Assembly (NCBI GenBank): GCA_020466095.1
Contig: CM035807.1
Location: forward strand, 20,251,985 to 20,315,984
Length of the DNA stretch: 64,000 nucleotides
Direction: 5' to 3'
Source of the DNA: Chlorops oryzae
Lineage: Eukaryota > Arthropoda > Insecta > Diptera > Chloropidae
The position numbers and the translations under genes were made by a program. Of this stretch, positions 11,309 through 23,681 are shown one piece after another (the stretch's first letter is position 1; each line of letters starts with the position of its first letter). Under the pieces are notes generated by a model that saw only the letters and a program-made list of their open reading frames with translations, was not told where the DNA came from and did not search any database.

Positions 11309-14300
11309 AGCATTACGTTTAGCAAGCACATACATTCAAATTGCTCACCTACTATTTTAAGTGCTTAAGCCATTATTGCAAAACTATAAACAATCGCCAC
11401 TTTGGCTTTTCACAACAACGTAGAGAGAGCATTTTCTAAGGGGTGAACGGGGTGAGATTCATGTTTATACCATCGTTAAAAATAGTTTCCAAAGCAAGTT
11501 TCCATAACTAAAACTAGTCATCGGAATCGATAGGACCCCGCATCAGCTACGCCACTGCCACTTCACGTGCATTTTTGTAGAAAATTGTTGTTCTCCCACT
11601 TTTATTGTGGCCAGCAGTGTGTTTGTTGTTTGGTGTTGCTCGCTGCTACTATTTAAAATCTTGCTAACCTCGCTAGACTTGCAGGCGTCGATTGTTGTAA
11701 AGCTGCATCAAGTATTAAAACATGCCTATACACAACAATATGAGCATAAGCAACAGCATGTATCTATACATGTGCATATATACCATTTTGTTTCTTGTCT
11801 TTGCTGAAGTGCTACCACTAGTTCACTTGGCTGACGGGTATGCAAATCATACTTTGGGCGGCTTTATTTATTTATAAGGTTTTTCAAAGAGTTTTCCTTC
11901 AGTTTTATTATTATTTTCCGTTGTTTTTTTTTTCGCTTTTGTTATTATTTCTTTTAAATATTTTCGCCTTCAAGATTTGCAACAGCAAAACAATTATTGC
12001 AACATACTTTAATGTAAATTTCTTAGAAAAATACAACATTTTTTTTAACGACTATTTGGTTTGGGAGTTTTCGGCTGTGACGGCAACAGTGCGAAAAATG
12101 TGCCCAACATATGTTGCGGTGCGTTGTGTTACATCTGTGCATTACATCACTCGATAGTATATAGTACATGATGCTATGGCATGTAATTTTCCTTAGCATT
12201 CTGTATGCTGTGCTGCTAATAGTTGTGGCTGCAATAAAATGCCTAATGCCATGTTGCTATTGCTGTTGCCATCATTGTTCCCCTGCAGTCGTACACAAAA
12301 AAAGCAATGCGCGCTTGATGCGGGCGAAAATTCTTGAGATACATACTTCAGTTAAGAAATACTTTGATGCAAGTTCGTTTGAAGGAGCGAAGAAAACATT
12401 TTATTGAAATTTTTTAATATTTTTTTTTAATTTTTTATATCAAAGACGTTCTAGGAGCTGGGTTTTTTCCAATAGTCGGATTTCTCTGAATAAATGCCAA
12501 GAATTTGGAAAATGTTTCTGAGAACAGTTCAAAGCGATCTGGAAATGCTGATTGAAATGTGAGGAATTTTATTGAATAGTAAGGGACGAACAACTGAAAG
12601 AATCAAGGGGGTTAAGCTAAGAGAATGAGGCTTTTTTTAAACCGATTTGTTCGGTAGAGACTCGAGGACTTTTTCATGAACAAATTTTTGTCACCCATGA
12701 GTTTGAGTGAACTTTTCCAGTTTTAAACAGAAAACGTGATTATGAGACACTGAAAATTGTTAATGGTTGCGCCAAATTGATCTTTTAATCGACTTGAGCT
12801 GACTTCTATAAAAAGTTTTCATATTCAATACGTTTTCTATATTTTTTCCTTTGAGAATAAAAGAGCGTTATGACGATATATTTTTTACAAAATCCGACGA
12901 TAATGTGAGTCTCAACAGTGATTGCGGAAATTGTTGAAATTTATGCCGATCTGGCCCGATAAAATGTGCTTATAAATTGTGCTATTTACGCAGATAGTGG
13001 GCACCCAGCTTAAGACTTGTTCGTAATCACAAGGCAAAACGTTACAAAAAATCGTACAACAATGTCAAATGGGTCGAATCTGTTATGGATTGGCGATTCC
13101 AAACCTTTTCCATAGGCAAGGATGTCTCCAAATATTTGAAGAGAGGTACCCACTCTCCCCATGAGTTCTTTAATACTATGTATGTATATCGGGTACATTC
13201 GAATCCCAGCATCAATTCTCCAAATAATCGAGTACAACCGATTATATTCAGAATCGATTACTTATTTATTTACAAGCAAAAGGATATATCATTAGAATAA
13301 TTTATTGCGGTCTGTCACGCTACACGATAACGTAAGAGTGCTAGAATTATATTACAGGAAATTTCATAACAATCATTAATTTTCTCGTTCAAGGAATGGT
13401 ACTCCAATGCATGATCGAAGAAGAGCTTTTTATCGCAATTGCAATGCAATCCATCAGAGATTTATAGCAACTCAATGGACGTCACCGATAAGGACTACGA
13501 CGATAAGATCTATCCACTTTCGATACCAACTTGATATGTCTTATGACTAATCGCTTGTGTGTTAATTCATTAGAATGTATACGATAGCTCTATGTCATGC
13601 TGAAATCATGATTTTCACCGACATTTCCTGTTGTATTTTCTACTCACACTAGAGTTGCCAGATTTCTTTCCTTGCTTTTTATATTTATCTTTTATATATT
13701 TCATTGCCATTTTATATTTTGAACCGGATCAGAAGATTTATGTCTTTAGCGTTGGACGTCCCACAAAACACGGGACCTCAGGACTTAACTCTGTTCGCAA
13801 ATCACCAAAATTATAAAATTTTATTGAGCAATAACTCAAAATTTAAAAAATTACGAAAATTATGAAACTCATAACAAACTCCCCCATTCTTTAGAATCTA
13901 AAATTCAAAGTCTTCCAACTGAAGACAGTCTGCAATGCAGTCACAAACCACTTCGTTCGATGGCGCCGAATCAAATTTTGTTAGAATTTTACCTTCATCT
14001 TGTTAGAGACAACACCAGCTCAAAAAGGTAGAATAAAAGCGAACCCTTAACCATGGTAATAGGCCGAATATTTTACAGCAAACCCTTTTTGAGGTAAGGC
14101 ACCTCGTCGACAAATAAATAAGCAGTATATTTAACAAAATGAGACGATCATAAAAGCCGGCATCGTTAAAAAGAAAATCACTCACAGTTCAAGGTCTTCG
14201 GACCTATTTGCCTAACCTCACCTGCTAGCTCTTCTTCTGCTTTGACTTGGTATACATTTTTTTCTTCTTCTTCTTCTTTCAAATAGGGCCCTATCCAAGC

Positions 14301-15565
14301 GTGATTTATAGACGACTAAATGGTCATTCACGCATTTTGGGAGGTATCGGAGCAAAAGCATGTGAAACCGAAGCTGAGCTCGGCTAGTATTTAGCCAACT
14401 ACTTAACGTAGCAGCAATGCACACGCAGCATAGCGTCTCTCTAACGTGAGGAAATTATCGATGGGTAATTAATTATATTTACGGGGTCCGACTTTGAAAC
14501 TTCGAACGCGGGGATCGGCTTCTTACCATAGGCATATAAATACACGAATACCTCAAGCCAAGAGTTACTACCGGCACAAGCACTGCGGTATCAATGACCG
14601 AATGACATATTACCGAAGTTAATGAAAAAGCAAAAAGTAGACAAAAAAAAAAAAAGCAAAACAATAACAAAATAAATAGAAAGAAAGAAGCGAAGAAGAA
14701 AAAAAAAACAGAATATTGCAGCTATAGCGGGTAAAACGAGACTCGAAACGATCATTTATATTGGAAGGAGCTTATGTGAGTAGGTTATTTTTTTCTGCTT
14801 TCTGTAGGTACGAGGAGCCGAGTCGTGGCTTCGTCGAGTTGTCGGGTCGTGCTTAGAATGCTAGTGACACGCACGCAATGGAATTAGCTGCGCTTCTAAT
14901 CTATTCACGTCTCTCTTCCTCCCTCACTGTCCCCGTCTGACGCTGATCCACTCCTGCTCTCCCTGCCCTAAAGACTGTGTCTCTTTTTTTTTTGTGGTTT
15001 CTAGCAAGACATATTAGTGCCGATATTTTATACATTTTCTACTTCGAAACTAATCGTTTATTGAACCCGGTATGTTTTTGTGGCATAGACACGTGAGCAT
15101 GCCTGCGGCTAACATTCACCGTAGTAGGCAAGCCGAGGACGGACAGACAGCACCACCACCGCCGCCACTAACAACAAAAGTTCGAAAGATTCGTATGAAA
15201 GGAACAAAGTGGCGTCAAGCATAGAAAAAGATGTTGAAAACTGATAAGGAAGCACAAAAAAAACCAAAAAAGTACACCGAGACCTACAAAAACAGCATGA
15301 AATAGTGGCTAAAATGGCTACAGAAATTGATTTAGACTAAAAACGGAAAAAAAAAGGTAAAGAAATTAATCGAAATCCCCTCCCACGCCTACAAATCGTA
15401 GTTAGAACTTTCAAAATATCTTCGATAGGTTGACTCTATTCAAATTATAATGGAACCAGTAAATTGTCGAAAAAAATAGAGAAAAGCCGGGGGCTTTCAC
15501 ACCAAAACTGCGGTTTACATCAACGCTGAAGCTGACGTAATTTTCGAACAAAGCCAACAATAAAA
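11309..15565. other. Intronic stretch without a recognised element
   Basis: I see no gene or bounded transposon. 14800-14980 is GC-richer and could be regulatory, but nothing specific supports this. Confidence 0.45.
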
Positions 15566-16270
15566 CAAGCAAGGGTGTTATAGTCAGGCGGGCCTGACAA
15601 TAGAAAACCCGACGCAGACACACATGATCAAATATTTTTTAATATCAAGAGTTATTTAAGGCCCTAACGGGCCCCATATACCGACTTTTGTTAAATTTCT
15701 TTATGAAAACTGCCCGTTTGCCACGCCCACTCTTCCAATTTTTGTTTAATTATAATCGAAGGCTTAAATAAACGCTCAAATTCTAAGTTTCATTAAAATA
15801 TTTCGAAAAAGTCTGATTTTGAGGCAGTTTTGGGATTTTTGTGACAGACCCTAGCACTGGAGGTACCCTTAATAATGGACCGATGCAGGAAATTTTTTGG
15901 AAGGATGTTTATGGCTACAAAGGAAGCATAAGTGCAAAATTTCGTTCAAGTCCCATTTAAATTTCGGGTATACGAGACAACTTTCGAAAAACGCCCTTCG
16001 GCCACGCCCACTTTTCCAATTTTTGGAAATAATATTACTGGCCTTTAAATATGGTCAAATATCAAATTTCATCAAAATATCTTGAAAAACTCCGATATTG
16101 GAGCAGTTTTTGTGATTTTCGTAACAGCCCCTAGTACTGGAGGTACCCCTAAAAATGGTCCGATCGGGTCCATTCTCGAACTTGTTTTTACTTATGTCCC
16201 CGTGACCACGCATACCAAATTTTGTCAAGATAGCTCAACTCCTTCGATAGGAAAAACTGTATACAGACAG

Positions 16271-16302
<32 letters not shown>

Positions 16303-16303
16303 G

Positions 16304-16355
<52 letters not shown>

Positions 16356-16505
16356 TAGACAGACAGACGGACGGACATGTCTAAATCGAATTTCCTGGTG
16401 ACGATCATTTCTATATATATTTTGTATGGTCTATCTCGACTGGTTCTGGGTGTTACACACAACCGCACAAACGCAATATACCATCGACACAGAGTGTGTC
16501 GGGTA
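15566..16505. mobile_element. Noncoding transposable element with internal 280-bp duplication and CAGA tail
   Basis: Seen: two diverged copies of one unit, e.g. CCACGCCCAC at 15721 and 16002 and GGAGGTACCC at 15859 and 16139 (offset 280-281). After the second copy comes a CAGA/CGGA run (16262-16376), then sequence including GGTTCTGGGTGTTACACAC, and a terminal hairpin TATACC...GACAC aga GTGTGTC...GGGTATA (about 16478-16506). Non-autonomous dipteran repeats with CAGA runs and a terminal GGGTATA hairpin are familiar to me; the exact family is not certain. Left boundary approximate. Confidence 0.65.
16262..16376 (+). repeat. CAGA/CGGA tetranucleotide microsatellite
   Basis: About 115 bp of CAGA with occasional CGGA or CAGG variants, inside the element ending near 16505. 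Confidence 0.95.
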
Positions 16506-16506
16506 T

Positions 16507-18045
16507 AAACAGCAACAACAAAAAGACATTTTCAATGAATTACATCGCTGCATCATCGCCGTCAACACAAAATCTCTTAAATGAGTCACCCGGTTGTTGT
16601 TGTTGTCGTCGTTGTTGTTGCCGTTTTATGCGCCTCGTTTTCTTCGCGTTGGAGAAATTCACGCTTTTCATATGGATGCGTGGGTGCCAAAGTCAGCAGC
16701 TGTCAATACCCATCGAATGTGGAGTAATTGAACGTGTCACTGGTCAGCGAATTTTCTTTTGCCTTTTTTTTTAAGAGCTTGAGCAGAAACTTGTGTGGTT
16801 GTTGGTGTTGCTGTTGTGTCGTTATCGATGACAGCGTCGCGCATGTGCGATCAAACATTGCGCAATTTGAATTATTAAGCTTAAGGAAATACAGTAAATA
16901 GCATGTAGTCAATGTGAAGCAATAAACTTTAAAACTGTTGGAACGCTTTAAGGCGTCAAATAATAAAACGTCGACAGCTAGTTTATGATTATATGATGTC
17001 ATTGGAGGAAGTTGAAAGAACCTTATTCGATAATTGATGGATTCGATTTTTGAGAGGATGGGTGAGAGAGAAAGAGAGCCGAGTTCCTGAATTCACTAAG
17101 GTTAATGGATAAGAAGTTTCAAAATCAACCTTAAATGTGGATTTAGGACTGAAGAAATTCCTTCGAGAACTTCGAGAACACATCCTTGCTTTTGAAAGAA
17201 GGTTGGAACCATTAGTCTATATATACAACCCAATTCTCAATATATTCCTGAGGAATTTACTTTTATCGAGATTAAAATTTTTATTTTTCAAATAGATAGG
17301 ATACAGAATATTATGGGTATGGGTCAAATTATCATTCCCCATCAAATTTCTTCCCCCCAAAATATTTAAAAAAGAAGAAGTTTACGGTCGAGAAAAGTAA
17401 ATTCCCCGGGATTTCGTTCCCGGGAATATTCAGAATCGGGCTGATAAAGCGTCTTCTGAGTTCCTTGAACTATTTTAAGGGGAATTGTTTCATTTGGGAC
17501 GCGCCTACAAACATAAGACCGTGTTTGCCATGGATTTCTCAGAATGAATCCAGACAAGGCATCAAACTTAGTCTCTCGAAGTAGATTTTCTGATATACAT
17601 ATCATCAAAGTTTTTATGGTTTGACCACTCTGTCAGAGCCCGATCTACTTTTTTTTGCCGGTCTGATCAAAAATTAATATTTGTCAGCTCTATGACGGAA
17701 CTAATGGGGTACTTTTTTCACACATCTATGTGAAATTTCTACCCCTCAGAGTGCCACCCTGGATATTTTCCCGGTTTGCCATCCCTTAAATCGGGGCTTT
17801 TACTCTGTAATGATCATTTGAGGTGAAAAGAACAGTTCCGATACCTACGAACCGAATGTAGTTTTTAAAGTTTCTCGAGAAAGTATTGCTGCAGCTAATT
17901 CTGAAGTCATAATGCAGTCTAACGTTGCAGCTTAAGTTTCTGGCCTCATTATTTAACTGGATATAAACTAGGTCCCATAAAAATGTCATCCATGTACTCA
18001 TTTTTATAATCTGCTTGAAGTAAGTTAAGGTAACAAATCGTACCT
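16507..18045. other. Intronic stretch without a gene
   Basis: GTT/GTC-rich microsatellite at about 16593-16622. Otherwise nothing recognisable. Confidence 0.5.
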
Positions 18046-18253
18046 TCGCAAAAAGGAGTCACAACTCAAAATTTGCTGTGGATATTGTACACAAGTCACC
18101 AGTCACGAAATATTCTATTCCGTTTTTTTGTTATAAAAAGCCGAACAAAACTGTCCATGCCTTTCTTCTTGCTTTGGTTGCAACTCTGAAGCATTTGGTT
18201 TAGCACGTTTTCTGAGAAATGACAAATTTTGAGTTGTGGCTTCTTTGCTGCGG
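18046..18253. repeat. Inverted-repeat element, about 208 bp
   Basis: The left arm contains CACAACTCAAAATTTG (about 18060-18075), and its inverted copy CAAATTTTGAGTTGTGGC starts at 18223. Matching sequence extends about 29 bp with mismatches. The arm core matches that of 7756-7979. No clear target duplication. Confidence 0.45.
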
Positions 18254-20180
18254 AGGTGCGATATGTACATTAATCCTTGAATAGAAATTCGGGAACCTTC
18301 AGTAACCAATCAAATTCCTATACTACAAGTTGGACTCTTTTGTTTCAAATCTTTGACTTGAGATTCCATTTCAAAGACCAAAAATAGTTTCTCGATCTTT
18401 AGTCGCTTGCAGATAAAACCTCAAATCTCGTGACATATCGTCACTTCTGGAGTTATTTTCACGAATACGCCAAAATTCCAGAAAAAATCAGATAAGACCA
18501 TTTTCCGTTGTGAACTTTTTAGAGCTATTTAGAGATATGTTCAATGCCCACGTTACTATCCCTTATGGTTTCTTAGATATTCAATTTTTTTTTTTTTTTT
18601 AATCGGGCATCACACGGTTTTGGATTCTTTTGGGTTTTGGTCGAAATAAATTAAAGCAATTTTAATGTTTAATTTGTGGAAAATTAAAAGTCAATTTTTT
18701 TTTTGGAGATAAGTGAAGATAGCTCCGGAAGGACAATATTTAAGTCCCTTTTGCTACTAAAAAGAAATGAGTATTGATTGACTAAGGAATGTTCTTAGAA
18801 TGCCAAAAGGTTCTAACAAAAATGATTTCCAAGCCCCTTTCAGAACAATTCAATGTCACGAACTCTATAGACTGGGTGGTTGAAATTTTTCATTATCCAA
18901 TGAAAATGCACAATTAACTTTTGTTAAGCTTAAAGATTAAAAGGATTTTATGCGTCCTTTGAAATGGCGAAAGAAACCATGTGATAATCGTAACATAACA
19001 AGCTTCCAACAGCGCATTACAATGCCAGTTCCATCGAACCACACTCTTACGATTACTAATGGCAAAACTTATTAAGTCTATTAGGTCCCTGCTGAGTTCG
19101 TAAGACACTAAACAGAAAACAAAAAATAAAATATAAAAAAATACCTGCCATTTTAGAGTGTTTGCAGTTTGTTAAGACCATTCTTGAACAGCTCGAAATG
19201 CACTCAAGAATCAACGATTTCTAGTCAATAACGACAAAAGCGACACAATCGTAAAATCGCTAAAATACGCATTATTTTTGTAAGTGGCGTTGTGATTGCA
19301 AAAAGAAAAAAATAATTAAAAAAATATATATAAAAAAAATATATTAAAGAGAACCATGAGTCCAGACTAAATGCGTTTCTTCGTGGCACTTCGAGTTAAC
19401 AAAAGTCAATGAGTCAGGTAAGGCGTTCATATTCATGTGTACATAAGTATGTGAGTTTGTTGATATTTCTGCAGCGAACTGGTTCGAGCGGGCCGGCTTA
19501 AATGCGTGAATCATCAGTGTCAACGCGAATTGTGTCATTTTGATATTGTCTCATGAGACGTTTTACCATTTCTGAACGTTTAGAAATTAAAATTTCCCAT
19601 CAAAACAACGCAGACTGGTTTTCTCCTCCTTCTCTCAAAGCTTTCAATTTAGAGGGAAATAGCTTCTTTGAAATTTTCGAAATAGCATACAGAGTTGTAT
19701 TTGAAGAAAAAAGAAAGAAAAAAAAACCGTTTCGTTAATTTCCCCCCCGTTAATGTGCTAATAAGTTCCTAATTCGAGAATTCACTATGCAAATTGCAGG
19801 GAAAAACGTGTTCCACTTTTGTTCAATTTGTTTTTTCCATTTTTTCGTTTTTGCTGATTTTTTGAATTGACGCAATTTATTTGCATACAAATAAAAAATC
19901 CATAAAAAAATATATAATCGAGCAAACTTTGCTTTGTAATTCTAAACTTGTTTACCCGATTTATCGACAGACAAACGATTACTGCGCAGCCAAGAGTGCA
20001 CGAAAAGCAGAATATTTAAAAGAAAAGAAAAGAAGATAATAATTTGAGCTTATTTTATGACTCCAAAAATATTGTATTCTCGATGGAAGAACCGAAGAGC
20101 CGACGATCGATAAAAACAAATTTCGTTTATTTATAGGGAAAAAATTTTAAGAATTTTATTTACCCCAAATACTGTCTTAC
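18254..20180. other. Intronic stretch without a gene
   Basis: Short A/T homopolymer runs only (for example 18584-18600). No coding support. Confidence 0.5.
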
Positions 20181-20210
20181 CTTGAGGCCACTGCTCAGAT
20201 TGGTATGAAT
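20181..20210 (-). CDS. Candidate 30-nt micro-exon (possible poison or 5'UTR cassette)
   Basis: Seen on the minus strand: a CTAAT branch-like site, a long T-rich tract, TTCTTTCAG, then exactly 30 nt ending CTCAAG, then GTAAGA. Both sites are near consensus. The length is a multiple of three and phase 0 reads IHTNLSSGLK, but the flanking coding exons (62746 and 1878) meet in phase 2. In that phase it reads FIPI then TGA. If real, inclusion either truncates the protein early or places the cassette in the 5'UTR of transcripts starting at the Met inside the large exon. It could also be a chance pairing of splice-like sites in a very long intron. Confidence 0.4.
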
Positions 20211-20822
20211 CTGAAAGAAGAACGAATAAAAAAAAATATTAGTAATTTGAAAATAAGCTTAAAATAAATAAGAAACTATTTATTTCAAATTAAGCGCTTT
20301 CGACTAGAGGTGTGAGTGACTTATCGATTCTTCGATGAATTCATAGATAGTTTCCGAAAAAATACTCCATCTCAGATGGATAATTCGACAAAAACGAATA
20401 TAAAACAAGATTCGTAATTTGACAAAAAGCTTAATATAATATGCAATTACGCTGATTATACATAGATAACATTTTCGAATATATTGAAGAAGTGCCTTTA
20501 TTCTTGATGAATCAAATAAGTTTAGTAATCATGCTCAAAATTGAGGGGATTTATGCTACATTTTAGTTATGACTATGAATTGATTTATAATTTTTCGTCG
20601 TCTTAGGAGTTTTTTTAAAAGATTTTCCTTATAGTAATTGCCTCGACGTGGCTAATCAAAAGGGCTCAGTTAGCCTTTAGTGATTCATTAAGCTTCTTGA
20701 AGAGATGACTTACTGTATCTTTGGCCACTCGTATTTATGGAGATATTTAAATTCCATGAAATAGCCTACTTAAAATCAAAAGTAGTACATTTGTTTAAAT
20801 TATAAATATGGTGTATGAATTT

Positions 20823-21328
20823 GGCCTCTGTCGCATAGTTGAATGGTTCAACTCCCAACTAAGGTTGTGGATATTTGTGTTTAATTTTTTCAGATTCTGT
20901 TTTTCTTTGTTTTCCCAATATTCGTGGTATGAAAACGGGCCCACGTGAGGCCTAAGTGTGTCACCCTTAATGGTGCAACCTTCACTAATTCTTAAGTTAT
21001 ACCAATAATCCTGATAAAACCTAACCTAACCTGAACCTAACTTACCTTAACTGTCCTAACCTACCTAACCTAACTAACCTAACCTAACCTAACCTAACCT
21101 AACCTAACCTAACCTAACCTAACCTAACCTAACCTAACCTAACCTAACCTAACCTAACCTAACCTAACCTAACCTAACCTAACCTAACCAAACCTAACCT
21201 AACCTAACCTAACTAACCTAACCTAACCTAACCTAACCTAACCTAACCTAACCTAACCTAACCTAACCTAACCTAACCTAACCTAACCTAACCTAACCTA
21301 ACCTAACCTAACCCAACTTAACCTAACC
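20823..21328 (+). mobile_element. tRNA-derived SINE with CCTAA tail, copy 1
   Basis: Seen: tRNA-like head GCCTCTGTCGCATAGTTG, B-box-like GGTTCAACTCCC, then a body shared with copy 2 (TTTCTGTTTTTCTT-like, GTGGTAT, TGTCACCCTT) and a tail of about 60 CCTAA units. Flanks are near-identical duplications, ATGGTGTATGAATTT (20808-20822) and ATGGTGTAGAATTT (21329-21342), differing by one inserted base. Part of the tRNA-like region is deleted compared with copy 2. Flank duplications of variable length are typical of LINE-driven insertion. Confidence 0.85.
21001..21328 (+). repeat. CCTAA (TTAGG complement) pentamer array
   Basis: Mostly perfect CCTAA units with a few variants (ACCAAACC, AACTAACC). It forms the 3' tail of SINE copy 1 rather than a chromosome end, because the second duplication follows directly. 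Confidence 0.95.
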
Positions 21329-21342
21329 ATGGTGTAGAATTT

Positions 21343-23219
21343 TTTATTGTATTTGATAATTTGGAAACCAAAAATGGTAGAAATATGTCCCATCAGGATA
21401 TCCCACCCAGTGTATTGCCTGATCTTTTTTACTTTTTTTTGTATTTTTTTTTATTTAAAAAAAATTTTTTTTTGTATTTTTTTATATTTTTTATTTCAAT
21501 TTTTTAATATATTTAAAAAAAATTTTTTTAAATTAATTTTATCTATAGGATCGACCCTAGAGATTAGGTAATTAACTAATGCACTTAAAAAGGTGATTCA
21601 AAGGCAAAAAAAAAACCATTGTAGTGGAAAAAGCTATTGGAATTAAGTTTCCTTTAAGCATTTTAAGGGGTTTTTGCTTAAAAATAAAAATCAAAAATTT
21701 TATAAAAGTGGGGAAAATCCTTCAAAACCACAATATTTAATAAAAGAAGCCAATCACACTTAATGAGTTCACCAAAATCAACATTCGATATATATGTATA
21801 ATATATAAGAAGACAATATTCCAAAATATGTATGTGAAGAATTTCCCATCACTAGATTGAGTTCCATTTAAATTCACTCAAGAATCCCTAAAAGCAATAT
21901 GCTTGCTTATAAAAAAAAATATTTTCGCCATACTTCCAACTTCACCATGCTCTGAATTGGCACCTAACAAGCCTGAAAACATTCCTATAAATTCAAAAAG
22001 CAAAAAAACTTATTGTGCATATTGAATTTAATGAACTCGACTGGCATAAATGTCATTAGTTTATTGCACCCTTAACCGCAAAAATATACTACAGGTATCA
22101 AGTGATAAAACCGGGAAAAAAATTATGCCTTCATGGTTATTATTTTGTTTTTGTTTTGTTTTTTTTTTTTGTCTTTCTGAATGAAAACCTACGTGAGAGA
22201 TTGTCATGCGACAATAAAGTCAATAAAATTATTGTCTTGATTTTTGTATTTCAAATTTTATTCCACACTAAAGGATCATTCGCGGCGCTATCTGATTGCA
22301 TTTGAGCACTTCTTCTTTGATCCTCGAACTCACATCGAGCTTGTAAAAAGTGATACGGAGGCAAAGACAGAGAGACGACGAGAGAGACAGAGAGAGATCG
22401 ATAAGACGCATCGAAGCGAGCTGATGAAAGTTCATTGCACTGTTCCACTCGAGAGCTTCATACCAAATTTGTATGACAAGACTCTAGAATTCTTATAAGC
22501 TTCATGCTACGCGTCATTAACCCAACTGGAGAGCATAAATAAATTTAGGTTAATTTGTAACACTTGCATGCATACATAATGAACCATTAAGCCTGATTAG
22601 AAACTTTTCCTCCCAAGAAAAAGAATAGAACGATGGATAAATAATAGACAAAGAGAAAGAAAAGTGTCGGAACCTCTACTTGATGCGGTAAAAGATCTAA
22701 AGCCCTATTAAGTATTTAGGTTTAAATTAATTTGACGTTAGACATTATGTATTGTGACTGGACATACAAAGGAACCTTTCTAGTTATAGAGAGAGACAAA
22801 GAGAACTTTACGATAAGAAAGTGAGGTCTAAATTGTTTATGTGGCTTTTCGAATAATGTTGCTTCGTCTTCACTAAGATTTCGATTTAAATTCCAATGAA
22901 TTTTGAAGTTCGTTTTTCGGTTATGAGAAGCCAGAGTTGTATTAGTCGAGATTTAAGACCCTAGAGTATAATCATATCCGACGAAAAAACGGTTGATTAT
23001 TCGTTTCAATGTATTTACCCATGGCTTCGGATATTTATTCTCTCTTGTCATAAAACAGAAAAGAAAGACAAAAATAAAAAAGTTATTAACCGACTTAAAA
23101 CTAAGGGTCTGAACCCGTTGGTACTTCCATTTATTCCTCTCTGTTTCTAAAGGGCTGGAACAGAGCCAGTTCTTCATATTAATACACTGTTTAAAGGCAT
23201 ATTTTTTTAAATTTATTTG
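21343..23219. other. Spacer between the two SINE copies
   Basis: A/T homopolymer region 21428-21543. GAGA-rich sequence at about 22367-22396 lies inside a weak plus-strand frame (22244-22498) that I do not consider a gene. Confidence 0.5.
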
Positions 23220-23232
23220 TAACTATGGATAT

Positions 23233-23668
23233 GTCAGCCTCTGTGCCTTGGTTGGCTGAGATATCAATTTACGAAGCGAGAAGCCATGGGTTCGACTCCC
23301 AGCTCAGGTCGTGGATGTTTGTGTCGTTTTTTTTCAGTTTCTGTTTTTCTTCGTTTTCCCATTATACATACGTGGTATCACAATGGGCCTATTTGTTGCC
23401 TGAGTGTTTCACCCTTGGTGACAGCCACACTAACCTACCTATCCTAACCTTACCTAACCTAACCTTACTAACCTTACCATACCTTACCTTACATTACCTT
23501 ACCTAACCTACCTACCTAGCCTAACCTAACCTACTACTACCTAACCTTACCTAACCTTACCTACTACCTTACCTAACCTTACTACCTTACCTTACCTTAC
23601 CTTACCTTACCTACCTACCTCTACCTAACCTAACCTAACTACCTAACCTTACCTAACCTAACCTAACC
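23233..23668 (+). mobile_element. tRNA-derived SINE with CCTAA/CCTTA tail, copy 2
   Basis: Seen: tRNA-like head GCCTCTGTGCCTTGGTTGGC (A-box region about 23243-23255), B-box GGTTCGACTCC (23289-23299), body shared with copy 1, then a degenerate tail of CCTAA, CCTTA and CCTA units. It is flanked by 13-bp direct repeats TAACTATGGATAT at 23220-23232 and 23669-23681; the first bases may belong to the tail, but CTATGGATAT is unambiguous. More complete than copy 1 in the tRNA-like part. Confidence 0.9.
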
Positions 23669-23681
23669 TAACTATGGATAT

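Noticed and set aside
16262..16376. CRISPR-like array
   Set aside because: A 4-bp tandem repeat without spacers.
21001..21328. True telomere or chromosome fusion point
   Set aside because: The array is the tail of a SINE closed by a target duplication, with ordinary sequence on both sides.
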